A stretch of DNA of 64,000 nucleotides. Source: Hymenobacter mellowenesis. GTDB lineage: Bacteria; Bacteroidota; Bacteroidia; Cytophagales; Hymenobacteraceae. This document shows, in pieces, positions 41,223 through 50,058 of this stretch; the stretch's first letter is position 1, and the number at the start of each line of letters is the position of its first letter. The DNA is taken from positions 1-64,000 of the forward strand of contig NZ_JAUQSX010000016.1 in assembly GCF_030581005.1 (NCBI RefSeq), written 5' to 3'. The notes below the pieces were generated by a model. The model was not told the origin of the DNA. It made no database searches and saw only the letters and a program-made list of their open reading frames with translations. The position numbers and the translations under genes are program-made.

Positions 41223-41903
41223 TTATTGCTGCGCTGCCAGTTGCTTCAGCTTCTTATATGTCTTCTTCGACTGGGCAAACTGCTTGCGCACCGCATCGCG
41301 GATGTCGCCTTTCAGGGCCTTGCGGCGCAGCGTCTTCTTGTAAGCTTTGATGGCCCACTTCTCGCCGTAGAGGTTGGCGGCCAGAATGGCCTTTTCGTTG
41401 CGGGCCGTCACCACGGCCTGGGCGTCCATCAGCTTGCGGTAGAGCTTGCCTTTGAAGGTGGTGCCGGTTTCGCGCTCGCCGCCCTCGCGGGTCAGGTAGC
41501 GGTTCAGCTCGTCGGCAAACTGCCGGCTCTGGCTCACCAGCTGCTGGTAGTAGGCGCGCAGGTCGCCGTCCTTGGTTTCGTCCACGGCCCGCTTGTAGCC
41601 CTCGATGCGGTCGTTCACGAACAGCAGCAGCTCGTCGAGCGCCGCCGCTTTGCGTTTGGCTTTGCCCTTTTTCTTGGGAGCTACCAGGTAGGCCAGGCCG
41701 GCTGCCAACAGTGCGCCGCCCACCACCTTCTGGGTCGTGGTCAGGTTCTTGAACGCGCCAAGGGCCTTGTCGCTGGCTTCTTTCACCGAGTCGGGCACCT
41801 GGGCCAGCAGTTCGTTGGCAGTATCGGTGGCCGCGCCAGTGGCTTGTTCGAACACGTTAGTAGCCTTATCGGCCGTATTGGGATTTATTTCGGGTGAATT
41901 CAT
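41223..41903 (-). CDS. PA2169/DUF2383-type four-helix-bundle protein with N-terminal membrane segment
   Basis: A 226-residue protein. Residues 1-48 are polar with helical Ala-rich repeats. Residues ~50-76 (FKNLTTTQKVVGGALLAAGLAYLV) form one membrane helix followed by a Lys-rich stretch. Residues ~85-215 look like a ferritin-like four-helix bundle of the PA2169/DUF2383 family: LLLFVNDRIEGYKRAVDET, YYQQLVSQSRQFADELNRYL. Such proteins are linked to stress responses; metal binding is not established. It shares its membrane segment almost word for word with the hendecad protein at 38252, so the two probably localise together. Confidence 0.75.
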   Translation of the reverse strand: MNSPEINPNTADKATNVFEQATGAATDTANELLAQVPDSVKEASDKALGAFKNLTTTQKVVGGALLAAGLAYLVAPKKKGKAKRKAAALDELLLFVNDRIEGYKRAVDETKDGDLRAYYQQLVSQSRQFADELNRYLTREGGERETGTTFKGKLYRKLMDAQAVVTARNEKAILAANLYGEKWAIKAYKKTLRRKALKGDIRDAVRKQFAQSKKTYKKLKQLAAQQ

Positions 41904-42265
41904 TATCCTAAAAAACAGATGATTGTAAAACTCCCTGTCTTACGGCAGGTAGCCTTCGTGGTTCGCATTGGGCCCGAATAATGCTAGCTGGCCCTCTCTT
42001 TCCCATGATGATTCGCACTGACGCCGCCTTTAGCAAGTCAGGGTTTCCATACTGGATTGGGTAATGTCGGCTGATTGTGCCGCTGGCAATTAAAACGGCT
42101 TTTGGCACTAAAATAATTTTTTATTGAATTACCTTTGGCAAGTTGGCCTCGCCATGCGTCAATGCCTTTACAGCGCCAAACCAGTGCATCTGTCTTGGTG
42201 CCTGCCAGCGAAGGAATAATAAATTACCTCTGGTTCTGCTCTGTTCTAAATGTGACGTATTGCGT
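41904..42265. other. Divergent intergenic region with the porin operon promoter
   Basis: It contains a perfect -7 box at 42130 for the porin operon, with an AT-rich block (42100-42130) in front, and an untranslated leader of about 120 bases. No further gene or hairpin stands out. Confidence 0.55.
42130..42137 (+). promoter_or_regulatory. Promoter -7 box of the porin operon
   Basis: TACCTTTG fits TAnnTTTG exactly and follows an AT-rich stretch. A TTTG at 42101-42104 could be the -33 element, although its spacing (25 bases) is longer than usual. Confidence 0.55.
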
Positions 42266-43318
42266 ATGAAAACAACCCATTACTCCATTGCTATTCTGCT
42301 GCTGGGCCTGCTGCTGGGCGCCGCGCCGCGGGCCCGGGCCCAAACCCAACGCACGGACATCCGGGGCTTCGTGGATGCCCTGGCCTACTATCAGGATGGC
42401 AAGGTTAGCTTTGGCCTGGGCGAGCAGGACTTGTTTATCACGTCGGTGATAACGGAGCGGCTGTCGTTTCTGGGCGAAACCGTGTTCAAGTTTTCGCCCG
42501 ATTCGCCCACCGATTTCAACATCAGCGTCGAGCGCATTATCCTCAAATACAACTACGCCGGCAACCACAGCGTGCTGCTGGGCAAGCACCACACGCCCAT
42601 CAACTACTGGAACGACACCTACCACCACGGCCGGGTCTTCTTCCCCACCATCGAGCGGCCCCTGCTATTTGCCCAGGGCATCATTCCGCTGCACACCACC
42701 GGCGTGAGCCTGCAGGGCCAGAACCTGGGCGCCCTGCGCTTCGGCTACGACGCCATGGTGGGCAACGGCATCGGCTCGGGGGATGTGGTGGACAACAACC
42801 CCGTGAAATCCCTCACGCTGGCCGTGCACGTGAAGCCCACCGACGGCATGCGCCTGGGCGCTTCGTATTACCACGACGCCATCTCGAAGGGCAGCACCGC
42901 CCACAACCACGGGGGCGGGCTGACGCCGGTGGCCCTCACCCGCGTCAACCAGGATATCCTGACGGGCTCCATTGCCTACAACGACTCGGTTTTCTCCAAG
43001 AAGTTTGAGCTGCTGGCCGAAACCAGCATGGTCAACAACCGCTCCGACAGCCTGGGCACGCAGCGCGCCATGGCCACCTACGTGTACGCGGGCCTGCGCC
43101 TCACCGACAAGATTATTCCCTACGTCCGCGTCGATGACATCCGGTTCACCGAGAACCGGGAGGTGTACTTCATGGACAACAAAACCCAGTCTTTCGTGGG
43201 GGGCCTGCGCTACGAAATGAGCTACCTGGCCGTGCTGAAACTGGAGTACCAGCGCACCAAAAGCCACATGTACCCCACGGCCGACAAGGTAACCTTTCAA
43301 ATCGCCGTTGGCTTTTAA
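42266..43318 (+). CDS. Outer membrane porin-like protein, first gene of a sensing operon
   Basis: A 350-residue protein. The start at 42266 gives a signal peptide (MKTTHYSIAILLLGLLLGAAPRARAQ). The mature part is a barrel of alternating strands ending in VTFQIAVGF, with a C-terminal aromatic as in outer-membrane proteins. The phrases HSVLLGKHHTPINYWND and HHGRVFFPTIERPLLF are characteristic of a family of Bacteroidota barrels that I cannot name. The next gene starts within 7 bases and encodes a periplasmic phosphate-binding-like protein, and a sensor kinase follows. Uptake or detection of a small anion is a reasonable guess. Confidence 0.72.
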   Translation: MKTTHYSIAILLLGLLLGAAPRARAQTQRTDIRGFVDALAYYQDGKVSFGLGEQDLFITSVITERLSFLGETVFKFSPDSPTDFNISVERIILKYNYAGNHSVLLGKHHTPINYWNDTYHHGRVFFPTIERPLLFAQGIIPLHTTGVSLQGQNLGALRFGYDAMVGNGIGSGDVVDNNPVKSLTLAVHVKPTDGMRLGASYYHDAISKGSTAHNHGGGLTPVALTRVNQDILTGSIAYNDSVFSKKFELLAETSMVNNRSDSLGTQRAMATYVYAGLRLTDKIIPYVRVDDIRFTENREVYFMDNKTQSFVGGLRYEMSYLAVLKLEYQRTKSHMYPTADKVTFQIAVGF

Positions 43319-43324
43319 CTCGTG

Positions 43325-43780
43325 ATGCACATGGCCTGGCTTTCCCGACTGACGTTTTTTCTCCTTCTCTTCCTCCTCGTGGCGGGCCGTGCCCCGGCCT
43401 GGGCGCAGGACCAGAACCTCGTGATTATTGGCAACGGCAAGGGCGTGCCCAGCGAAATGAAGCTGGCCCAGCTGAAGGCTACCATGCGCGGCGAAAAACT
43501 GCGCTGGCCCGACGGCAGCAAGGTGGTCATCGCCCTGCTGAAAACCACCACGCCCATTGGCCAGAGCACCAGCCGAAAAATCTACAACATGAGCGCCAAC
43601 GAGCTGAATAAGTACTGGCTGGCCCTCGTGTTTCAGGGCAAGGCCGACGCGCCCAACTTCTTCAACTCCGAAGCCGAGCTGGCCGAATTCGTGGCCCAGA
43701 CCGCCGGCGCCATCGGCGTGGTGAACCAGCCCGTGCCCAGCAGCAAAACCATCACCATCGAAGGCAAGAAGTCCATTTAA
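43325..43780 (+). CDS. Small PstS-like periplasmic binding protein
   Basis: A 151-residue protein with a signal peptide ending PAWAQ. The ATG at 43325 was chosen; a GTG at 43322 and an ATG at 43331 are alternatives. The mature part is the short type-2 periplasmic-binding domain seen in single-domain phosphate-binding homologues: the landmark KLRWPDGSKVVIALLK corresponds to the usual RxWPDGxxV, and NKYWLALVFQG and FVAQTAGAIGVV complete the pattern. It is shorter than a full PstS (about 300 residues), so it probably senses rather than transports. It lies seven bases after the porin gene and 45 before the kinase gene, clearly one operon. Confidence 0.75.
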   Translation: MHMAWLSRLTFFLLLFLLVAGRAPAWAQDQNLVIIGNGKGVPSEMKLAQLKATMRGEKLRWPDGSKVVIALLKTTTPIGQSTSRKIYNMSANELNKYWLALVFQGKADAPNFFNSEAELAEFVAQTAGAIGVVNQPVPSSKTITIEGKKSI

Positions 43781-43824
43781 GCACCGCCCCAACCCCTTCT
43801 GCTCCTAAATTAAGCGGGCCCGCC

Positions 43825-45477
43825 ATGGTACAGAGCTTCCGTCATCCGGCCATTCGGCGCATCGGCCGTCACTTGCGCCTCACGGTCAAGACCAAAATCT
43901 GGCTGGCCGTGACGAGCATCGTGCTGCTGTTCTCGTTTTTTGTGCTCCTCTACTTGCCCGTCATTCAGGAGCGCAGCCTGCTGAACAACTTCAACAAGGA
44001 CGTGCAAAACCACGCCAACACCGTGGCGCTGGGCGTGAAAATCGCCATGACCGAGCAGAACTTCCAGGGTGTGCAAACGGCCATGGACTTCGTGAAGAAG
44101 GACCCGCTGCTGCAGTTCGTGAGCCTGCTCCAGACCGACACCGTCTGGAACGCGACCCACACCCGGTTCCGCATCAAGCGCGCGGAATTCAAAACCTACC
44201 CCGAGCGCAAAAAGATTGACGTCGAGGCCGCTTCCAACGACTCCACGGTGGTGAAGCGCACCGCTTTCCGCACGCCCATGATGAGCGGCGAAATCATGCT
44301 GGCCTTCTCCACCCGCGAAATCGTGCAAAGCAAGCGGCAGATTCGCATTACCTCGCTGTTTTTCAGCCTCCTGGTGTTCAGCATCGGCATCGGCATCGGT
44401 TTCGTGCTGGCCCGCAACATCTCGGTGCCGGTGCTCAAGCTGCGCGACGCCGCCACCAAAGTGGGCCGCGGCGACCTCACCCAGCGCGTGGCCAGCAACT
44501 CGCACGACGAGATTGGCGAGCTGGGCGTTGCCTTCAACAAAATGGTGACCGACCTGGAAACCACCCGCCAGCAGCTCGAAGCCCGCACCAGCGAGCTGAT
44601 GGTGGAAAAGCGCAAGTCCGACGAGTTGCTCGAAGGCCTCCAGCGCACCCTGGCCGACCTGCGCGACACCCAGGAGCAGCTCATCCGGCAGGAAAAGCTG
44701 GCGTCCATCGGCCAGCTCACCAAGGGCTTGGTCGACCGCCTGCTGAACCCGCTGAGCTACGTCAACAATTTCTCGGACGTCTCGACCGAGCTGCTGGCCG
44801 AGTGCCGCGAACTGCTCGCTGCCGCGCCCTACGCCGCCGATGAGCACCTGCAGGCCGAACTGGTACCCTTGCTGGAGATGGTGGAAAGCAATATCGGCAA
44901 AATCAAGCAGCACGGTTCCAGCCTCACCCGCATCGTGCGCAGCATGGACAAGCTGCTGCAAACCAAATCCACCCAGTTCGTGGACACCGACCCCAACGCG
45001 TTTGTGGAGGAGCAGCTGGCCGCGTACCGGCAGGAGCTGGACGACGCCTACCGGGCCATTCCGCTAGCGCTGGTGAAGGGCGACAATTTGGAGACTATGA
45101 CCATCCGAATGGTGCCCACGGAGATGAGTGCGGTTCTGTTCAGCCTGCTCAACAACGCGATGTACGCCGTGCACGAAAAGGCCTTGCGCAACCCCGATTT
45201 CCGGGCCGCGCTCACCGTGGTCACGGTTTTTCAGGAGGCGGGCGTCGAAATTCAGGTGCAGGACAATGGCGCGGGCATCTCGGCCGTGGAGCGGGAGCAG
45301 CTGTTTTCGCCCTTCTTCACCACCAAGCCCACTTCCAAAGGCACCGGCCTGGGCCTGTTCATCAGCCAGGACATCGTGAAGACGCACAGAGGCCACATCA
45401 CTGTGGAATCCAGCCCGGACGTGAGCACCACGTTCACCATCAATCTGCCTGCCACCACCTCCGTGGCCGTGAGCTGA
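43825..45477 (+). CDS. Membrane sensor kinase with HAMP domain and no phosphoacceptor histidine
   Basis: A 550-residue inner-membrane protein. TM1 is about residues 24-48 and TM2 about 173-197, with a ~125-residue periplasmic sensor domain between. A HAMP domain follows (NISVPVLKLRDAATKVGRGDL), then a coiled coil (RQQLEARTSELMVEKRKSDE). The dimerisation helix reads SIGQLTKGLVDRLLNPLSY; the usual His-Glu pair of AGIAHEIxNPL is Asp304-Arg305. The ATPase domain is complete: LLNNAMYAV (N box), DNGAGI (G1), FFTTK and GTGLGLFI (G2). It may bind and hydrolyse ATP but cannot autophosphorylate on the standard residue. No response regulator is adjacent. A related Bacteroidota group with a VDRILNPL box exists, so this is probably not random decay. 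Confidence 0.85.
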   Translation: MVQSFRHPAIRRIGRHLRLTVKTKIWLAVTSIVLLFSFFVLLYLPVIQERSLLNNFNKDVQNHANTVALGVKIAMTEQNFQGVQTAMDFVKKDPLLQFVSLLQTDTVWNATHTRFRIKRAEFKTYPERKKIDVEAASNDSTVVKRTAFRTPMMSGEIMLAFSTREIVQSKRQIRITSLFFSLLVFSIGIGIGFVLARNISVPVLKLRDAATKVGRGDLTQRVASNSHDEIGELGVAFNKMVTDLETTRQQLEARTSELMVEKRKSDELLEGLQRTLADLRDTQEQLIRQEKLASIGQLTKGLVDRLLNPLSYVNNFSDVSTELLAECRELLAAAPYAADEHLQAELVPLLEMVESNIGKIKQHGSSLTRIVRSMDKLLQTKSTQFVDTDPNAFVEEQLAAYRQELDDAYRAIPLALVKGDNLETMTIRMVPTEMSAVLFSLLNNAMYAVHEKALRNPDFRAALTVVTVFQEAGVEIQVQDNGAGISAVEREQLFSPFFTTKPTSKGTGLGLFISQDIVKTHRGHITVESSPDVSTTFTINLPATTSVAVS

Positions 45478-45560
45478 AGGATGCGGGCATTTGCCGTCCA
45501 GCCTATTTGGGAATGTTAAAAGCACGGCACGCTCTGAGTTTGGATAACCAACTTCGCGCT

Positions 45561-46877
45561 ATGAAACCCTGCTTCTACCGTCTGCTCCTCTTGGGCCTAT
45601 TCGGCGGCGCTCCCGCCTTCGCCCAAAGCACTGCCCAGCCAGTCTTCTACTCCGACCTCGACCACTTCTGGACGGCTTACGACAGCATCCGCACCACCCC
45701 CGACAGCCTCCGGCAGCTTCGGTACCTGCAGCGGCTTTTCATTGCCAACGCTACGCCCGGCCAGCAAAGCATGATGGAAGCCCGCCGCTACACCGCCCCG
45801 GAGTACATCAGCGCCATCCGGCGCTACCCCCGGTTCTGGAATTCGCTGCGGCCCTACACGCGGCAGGCCCCGGCCGTAGCCACCGGCCTCGCGCCATACC
45901 TCACGAAGCTCCGGCAGCTCTACCCCGCCCTGCGCCCGGCCCCCATCTACTTCACCGTGGGCCTGTTTCGCTCCGGCGGCACCATCAAGGATGGCGCGGT
46001 CCTCATCGGCTCCGAACTCACCCTGGGCGGGGCGGGCGTCGACCTCTCGGAGTTTCCGCCCGGCCTGCGCGCCACCCTCGCCCGCAGCTACCAGGGCGAT
46101 GCCGTGCCCAAAGCCGTGCTCACCAACGTGCACGAATACGTGCACACCCAGCAGAAGCTCCCCGGCGACCCGCTCCTAAGCCTGGCCCTCTACGAAGGCA
46201 CCTGCGACCTCGTGGCTGAGCTCGTGACCGGCCGCGTGCCCGCCCAGCCCTACATGGCCTACGGCCCCGCCCACGAGGCCGCGCTCAAGCAGCAGTTCAA
46301 GGCCGAAATGTTCTCGCCCGCCATCGGCAACTGGTTCTACAACCAGCAGTCCGACAACCCCGCCCACGTGTCCGACCTGGGCTATTACATGGGCTATGCC
46401 ATCACAAGGGCCTACTACCGGCAAGCCAAAGACAAACCCGCCGCCCTCAAGCGCCTCATCGAGCTCGACTATGGCTCCGGCGCCGCCGTGGAAGCCCTGC
46501 TGCGCGACAGCCACTACTACCCGGAGCCGCTGGACCGCGCCCAGCTGCTGCGCGCCTACGCCGCCCGCAACCCTACCGTTGTAAGCATGACGCCCGCCCT
46601 CTCACCCGACGGCCTGCTCGATGCCTCCGTGAAGGAGCTACGCTTCACCTTCTCCGCCCCTATGGGGCCCTACACGGGCACCGGCTACGGCCCCGGCGGC
46701 AAAGACCAGTTCCCCGTCACGGGCCGCACCGGTTTTTCCGCCGACCGCAAATCCTACACCTACCGGGTCACTCTGCAGCCCGGCCGCACCTACGGCTTCA
46801 CTCTCGAAAGCGGCTTCCAAGCCCTCGATGGTCACCCATTGGTGCCTTACGTGGTGCAGTTTCGGACGCGGGAATAG
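45561..46877 (+). CDS. DUF2268-like secreted zinc protease with C-terminal Ig-like domain
   Basis: A 438-residue protein. The start at 45561 (MKPCFYRLLLLGLFGGAPAFAQ) gives a clean signal peptide; the upstream in-frame codons do not. The putative zinc site is HEYVH starting at His191, in VLTNVHEYVHTQQK, with a downstream Glu in EGTCDLVAELV. This fits the gluzincin-like DUF2268 group, although the match is only at motif level. The last ~90 residues (DASVKELRFTFSAPMGPYTGTGYGPGG) form a separate beta domain; a broken copy of it lies at 38795. The gene stands alone downstream of the kinase operon. Confidence 0.7.
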   Translation: MKPCFYRLLLLGLFGGAPAFAQSTAQPVFYSDLDHFWTAYDSIRTTPDSLRQLRYLQRLFIANATPGQQSMMEARRYTAPEYISAIRRYPRFWNSLRPYTRQAPAVATGLAPYLTKLRQLYPALRPAPIYFTVGLFRSGGTIKDGAVLIGSELTLGGAGVDLSEFPPGLRATLARSYQGDAVPKAVLTNVHEYVHTQQKLPGDPLLSLALYEGTCDLVAELVTGRVPAQPYMAYGPAHEAALKQQFKAEMFSPAIGNWFYNQQSDNPAHVSDLGYYMGYAITRAYYRQAKDKPAALKRLIELDYGSGAAVEALLRDSHYYPEPLDRAQLLRAYAARNPTVVSMTPALSPDGLLDASVKELRFTFSAPMGPYTGTGYGPGGKDQFPVTGRTGFSADRKSYTYRVTLQPGRTYGFTLESGFQALDGHPLVPYVVQFRTRE

Positions 46878-47373
46878 CGGGGTTCAACGGACGAACATCC
46901 ACGCTGCGGCTCTGGCAAGAAAGGTTCAGCAGTCTTAATGGATTAGAGGCGACTTGTTCCCTATTCCCAAGCCCCACCCATCGAAAACTGACAATTTGTG
47001 AAGGTTAGCCCCTCCATTTCGCAAGTTACAGCCGATAAAAACTACCCTTATTCGCCATTACCCCCTCGTCAAAAAGCCCAAATACAGAACAATTGAATTT
47101 GGTCGTTCTTTGCAAAATGTAATTTTCATCTTTCCTAACCCTGCTTTAGGTGCCAGCCTGGCCCCAAATCTGCTTACGTATTTCCCAACCTTAAGCAAGC
47201 TGGCATATAGCCTTTTTCAATTACGCAGGGCTATTCGTCGATTAATACCCTACGTGTTTATTCGTAATTAATTCGCTTAGCGAAACGACGCACTCGCCGA
47301 TTATTTCAGGTGGCTCGTCCTAAAAAATTCCTGTTTCGACGCCGATTTTAAATTAAACGCCTACCTTGCTAGC
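46878..47373. other. Intergenic region of about 500 bases
   Basis: The right 300 bases are AT-rich and act as upstream DNA of the GH43 gene. TACCTTGC about 10 bases before its ATG is one base off the -7 consensus, and ttctttgc...gtaattttc around 47110-47135 is another weak candidate. I see no gene, hairpin or repeat. Confidence 0.45.
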
Positions 47374-48984
47374 ATGAAAAGCTGTTCCCTACGGGGAAAG
47401 CTTTCTTTTCTATCCTCTTTGCACCCTCCCACCGTGTCCATCGAACTAGAATTCACCGCCCCGCTGGCCCCCGTTTCCGTAGGCGCCGCCCCCCAAACGT
47501 TGCCGGCCCGCATCAGCTACGACCACGTCGTGCTCCCCGGCGACTTCCCCGACCCCACCGTCACCAAAATTGGCGACACCTACTGGGCCAGCGCCACCAC
47601 CGCCGAGTGGGGCGCCATCTTCCCCATCTTCTCCTCGAAGAATCTGCTCGACTGGGAACTGGTCGGCCACGTCTTCCCCGACCGGCAGCCCGACTGGGCC
47701 AGCTCCAACTTCTGGGCCCCCGAGTTTCACCACGAAAACGGCCGCACCTTCATGTACTACACCGCCCGCAGCAAGCAGGGCGGCATGCTGTGCGTAGCCG
47801 TAGCCAGCGCCGACCACCCCGCCGGCCCCTACCGCGACCACGGCATCCTGGTAGGCCAGGAAGCCGGCTCCATCGACGGCTTCGCTATGCCCGATGAGCA
47901 CGGCGACCTCTATCTCGTCTGGAAGGAAGACGGCAACTCCTGCCAGCAGGAAACCCCCATCTGGGCCCAGCGCCTCAACCCCGAGCGCACTGCCCTCATC
48001 GGCGAAGCCACCGAGCTGTTTACCAATGATGTGAAATGGGAAGGCCCGCTGGTGGAAGGCTCGGCCCTGGTGCGCCACAACGGTTGGTTCTACCACTTCT
48101 ATGCTGGCAACAGCTGCTGCGGCAAGGGTTGCAACTATGCCACCGGCGTGGCCCGCTCGCGCACGCTGCTCGGCCCCTGGGAAAAGCACCCGCAAAACCC
48201 CATTCTCGACCGCAACAACGTTTGGAAATGCCCCGGCCATGGGACGGTGACCGAACTAGATGGCCGCTGGTTCCTGCTCCACCACGCCTACTTGGCCGAT
48301 AGCCACGAGTTCGTGGGCCGCCAGGGCCTGCTGAGTGAGTTCACCTGGAACGCCCAGGAGTGGCCCGAGTTCGTGAACCGCAGCCCTCAGGCCGCCCCCC
48401 TCACTGACGTGACGCGCCTCAACGTGGCTGAGGAGTTCGAGGGCGACCAGCTCGGCCTCGAATGGCAGTGGCCCATCACGGCGCCCAAGCCGCACACCGC
48501 CATGCGCGGCGGCCAGTTGCATCTCGCCGCCGGTTCTTCGCGCCTCGGCAATCTGGTGGCCCGGCGCACCCATGTAGCCACATACAAGGCTGCCACTACC
48601 CTCGATTTCGCCAACCTGCCCGTCGATACCTACGCCGGCATTGCCGCCGTAGGCGACCCCTACAATGCCCTGGCCCTGATGGCCGGCAACGGCCAGGTCC
48701 AAATCTGGCACGTCAAAAGTGGCAAGCAGCAGTGCCTGGCTCAGCTCTTTGTCGAGCCCTGCGACACCCTCACGTTGCGCCTTGAAGTGTGGGGTGGCCA
48801 GCGCTACCGCTTCGCCTACAGCACCGATGGCGCCACCTGGCAGCCCCTGCCCACCGAAAGCTTCTCCCTCAACGGCACCTACCTTCCGCCTTGGGACCGC
48901 GGCGTGCGCGTGGCCCTCGTAGCCCAGGGCGCCGAAGGCACGGCGGCGGTGTTCAACAACTTCATCGTGCGCAACAAGCGGTAA
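47374..48984 (+). CDS. GH43 family glycosidase with C-terminal beta-sandwich domain
   Basis: A 536-residue protein. The five-bladed propeller of family 43 is indicated by VLPGDFPDPTVTKIGDTYW with the catalytic Asp, SSNFWAPEFHHENGRTFMYY, SIDGFAMPDEHGDLYLVWKE and EGPLVEGSALVRHNGWFYHFY with the likely general-acid Glu. The C-terminal ~190 residues (EFEGDQLGLEWQW, RVALVAQGAEGTAAVFNNF) form the concanavalin-like domain found in beta-xylosidase/arabinofuranosidase members. No signal peptide is visible: the N-terminus is polar and Ser-rich, so it may be cytosolic or start elsewhere. Probable substrates are arabino- or xylo-oligosaccharides. Confidence 0.9.
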   Translation: MKSCSLRGKLSFLSSLHPPTVSIELEFTAPLAPVSVGAAPQTLPARISYDHVVLPGDFPDPTVTKIGDTYWASATTAEWGAIFPIFSSKNLLDWELVGHVFPDRQPDWASSNFWAPEFHHENGRTFMYYTARSKQGGMLCVAVASADHPAGPYRDHGILVGQEAGSIDGFAMPDEHGDLYLVWKEDGNSCQQETPIWAQRLNPERTALIGEATELFTNDVKWEGPLVEGSALVRHNGWFYHFYAGNSCCGKGCNYATGVARSRTLLGPWEKHPQNPILDRNNVWKCPGHGTVTELDGRWFLLHHAYLADSHEFVGRQGLLSEFTWNAQEWPEFVNRSPQAAPLTDVTRLNVAEEFEGDQLGLEWQWPITAPKPHTAMRGGQLHLAAGSSRLGNLVARRTHVATYKAATTLDFANLPVDTYAGIAAVGDPYNALALMAGNGQVQIWHVKSGKQQCLAQLFVEPCDTLTLRLEVWGGQRYRFAYSTDGATWQPLPTESFSLNGTYLPPWDRGVRVALVAQGAEGTAAVFNNFIVRNKR

Positions 48985-49000
48985 GCTGATTACAGTAGTA

Positions 49001-49042
49001 ACAAACAGGCCCGGCTATCCTATGATGGCCGGGCCTGTTTGT
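49001..49042 (+). terminator. Terminator of the GH43 gene
   Basis: A perfect 15-bp stem acaaacaggcccggc / gccgggcctgtttgt with a 12-base loop, 17 bases after the stop codon. Confidence 0.82.
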
Positions 49043-49048
49043 GCCAAT

Positions 49049-49165
49049 AGAACGGTGTAGAGACGCGACGCTTCGCGTCTCGTCGTTGGACAGCTTATGC
49101 CCGAACATCACCCAAATGGCGCGAACAATAAGACGCGAAGTGTCGCGGCTCTACATGACGTTCTT
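49049..49165. repeat. Variant inverted-repeat hairpin, copy 5 of the REP/MITE-like family
   Basis: It opens with agaacg and gtagagacgcgacgcttcgc and closes with a gacgcgaag...gctctac segment followed by atgacgttct. The outer ends match the other copies, but the stem core is the unrelated word gacgcgaagcg. The arms are imperfect. Confidence 0.7.
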
Positions 49166-49183
49166 ACGCCCCCATAAATAAAA

Positions 49184-49213
49184 AAACGCCCGACACATCA
49201 GTGTCGGGCGTTT
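49184..49213 (-). terminator. Terminator of the Lys/Ser-rich protein gene
   Basis: A perfect 13-bp stem aaacgcccgacac / gtgtcgggcgttt with a 4-base loop, flanked by A-rich sequence that gives a U-tract on the minus strand. Confidence 0.87.
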
Positions 49214-49238
49214 CTGTTTGGCGGCCTGAGCTACCGGC

Positions 49239-49928
49239 TTAGCGGCGGTGCTTCTTCGATTTGCTCTTCGACTTGGAAGGGGTGCTTTTCTTCGAAGAAG
49301 ACTTGTGCGAAGCGCTTTTCTTGGATGAGGACGAAGCCTTGGCTTTGCTGCTCTTGCTCTTCGACTTGCTCGACTTCGAATGTGACTCCGATTTGGCTTT
49401 GGATTTCGACTTGCTCGACTTCGATTTGCTGCTGCTGTGCGAAGAAGATTTCTTCGACTTCGCCTTGCTGGACTTGCTGCTGTGCGACGACGACTTGTGC
49501 GACTTCGACTTGCTGTGGCGGGCGGCGCGGCGGGCCTCGGCGCGGGCTTCGGCTCGGGCCTCTGCGCGAGCTTCGGCGCGGGCCTCCTCGCGGCGGGCGG
49601 CGGCCCGGCGGGCAGCGCGGGCTTCGGCGTGGCTGGCTTCGTAGCTGCGGGCGGTGCGGGCCGTCACGGCAGCCGATTCGTCGGTGGCTTCGGAGTAGTG
49701 GGCAGAAGCGTCGGACTCAGGGGCAGCGGTATTGTCGTCGGCAACTTTGGGGGCCTCGGTCACGATTTTCTTGCGCCGCACCGGCATCAGAAAATCACGT
49801 TCGGCACGCTCGCGGAGGCTCAGATTTTCTTCGCCGGGGAGCTTCGTGACGGGCGTTTGCTTCTCGTTTTGGGCTTGGGCACTGCTCCACGTGAGCACGG
49901 CCAAAAGGACTACTAACAGATGCTTCAT
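49239..49928 (-). CDS. Secreted Lys/Ser-rich, histone-H1-like low-complexity protein
   Basis: A 229-residue protein with a signal peptide (MKHLLVVLLAVLTWSSAQAQ). Residues ~20-105 are ordinary but polar. Residues ~100-135 are an Ala/Arg/Glu helix with repeated AEAR units, and residues ~137-229 are almost only Ser, Lys and Ala in SKSKS and KSSSHSS patterns, ending SKKHRR. The tail is strongly basic and surely disordered. It could bind extracellular DNA or acidic polysaccharide; this is inference from charge. The repeats make the gene prone to slippage. It has its own promoter box and terminator. Confidence 0.75.
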   Translation of the reverse strand: MKHLLVVLLAVLTWSSAQAQNEKQTPVTKLPGEENLSLRERAERDFLMPVRRKKIVTEAPKVADDNTAAPESDASAHYSEATDESAAVTARTARSYEASHAEARAARRAAARREEARAEARAEARAEARAEARRAARHSKSKSHKSSSHSSKSSKAKSKKSSSHSSSKSKSSKSKSKAKSESHSKSSKSKSKSSKAKASSSSKKSASHKSSSKKSTPSKSKSKSKKHRR

Positions 49929-49956
49929 GAACGAATATTATAAATCCAACAGAAGA

Positions 49957-49964
49957 CAAATCTA
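49957..49964 (-). promoter_or_regulatory. Promoter -7 box of the Lys/Ser-rich protein gene
   Basis: On the minus strand this reads TAGATTTG, an exact TAnnTTTG match, 28 bases before the start codon at 49928. Confidence 0.65.
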
Positions 49965-50058
49965 CACGCTGCCCCGTTTAAATGCAAGGCCAAAGTGGTT
50001 TTAAACGCTATAGAGGCCATTTCTGAGGCCCAGCGGCCTATTTTACCCCGATGAGCGG

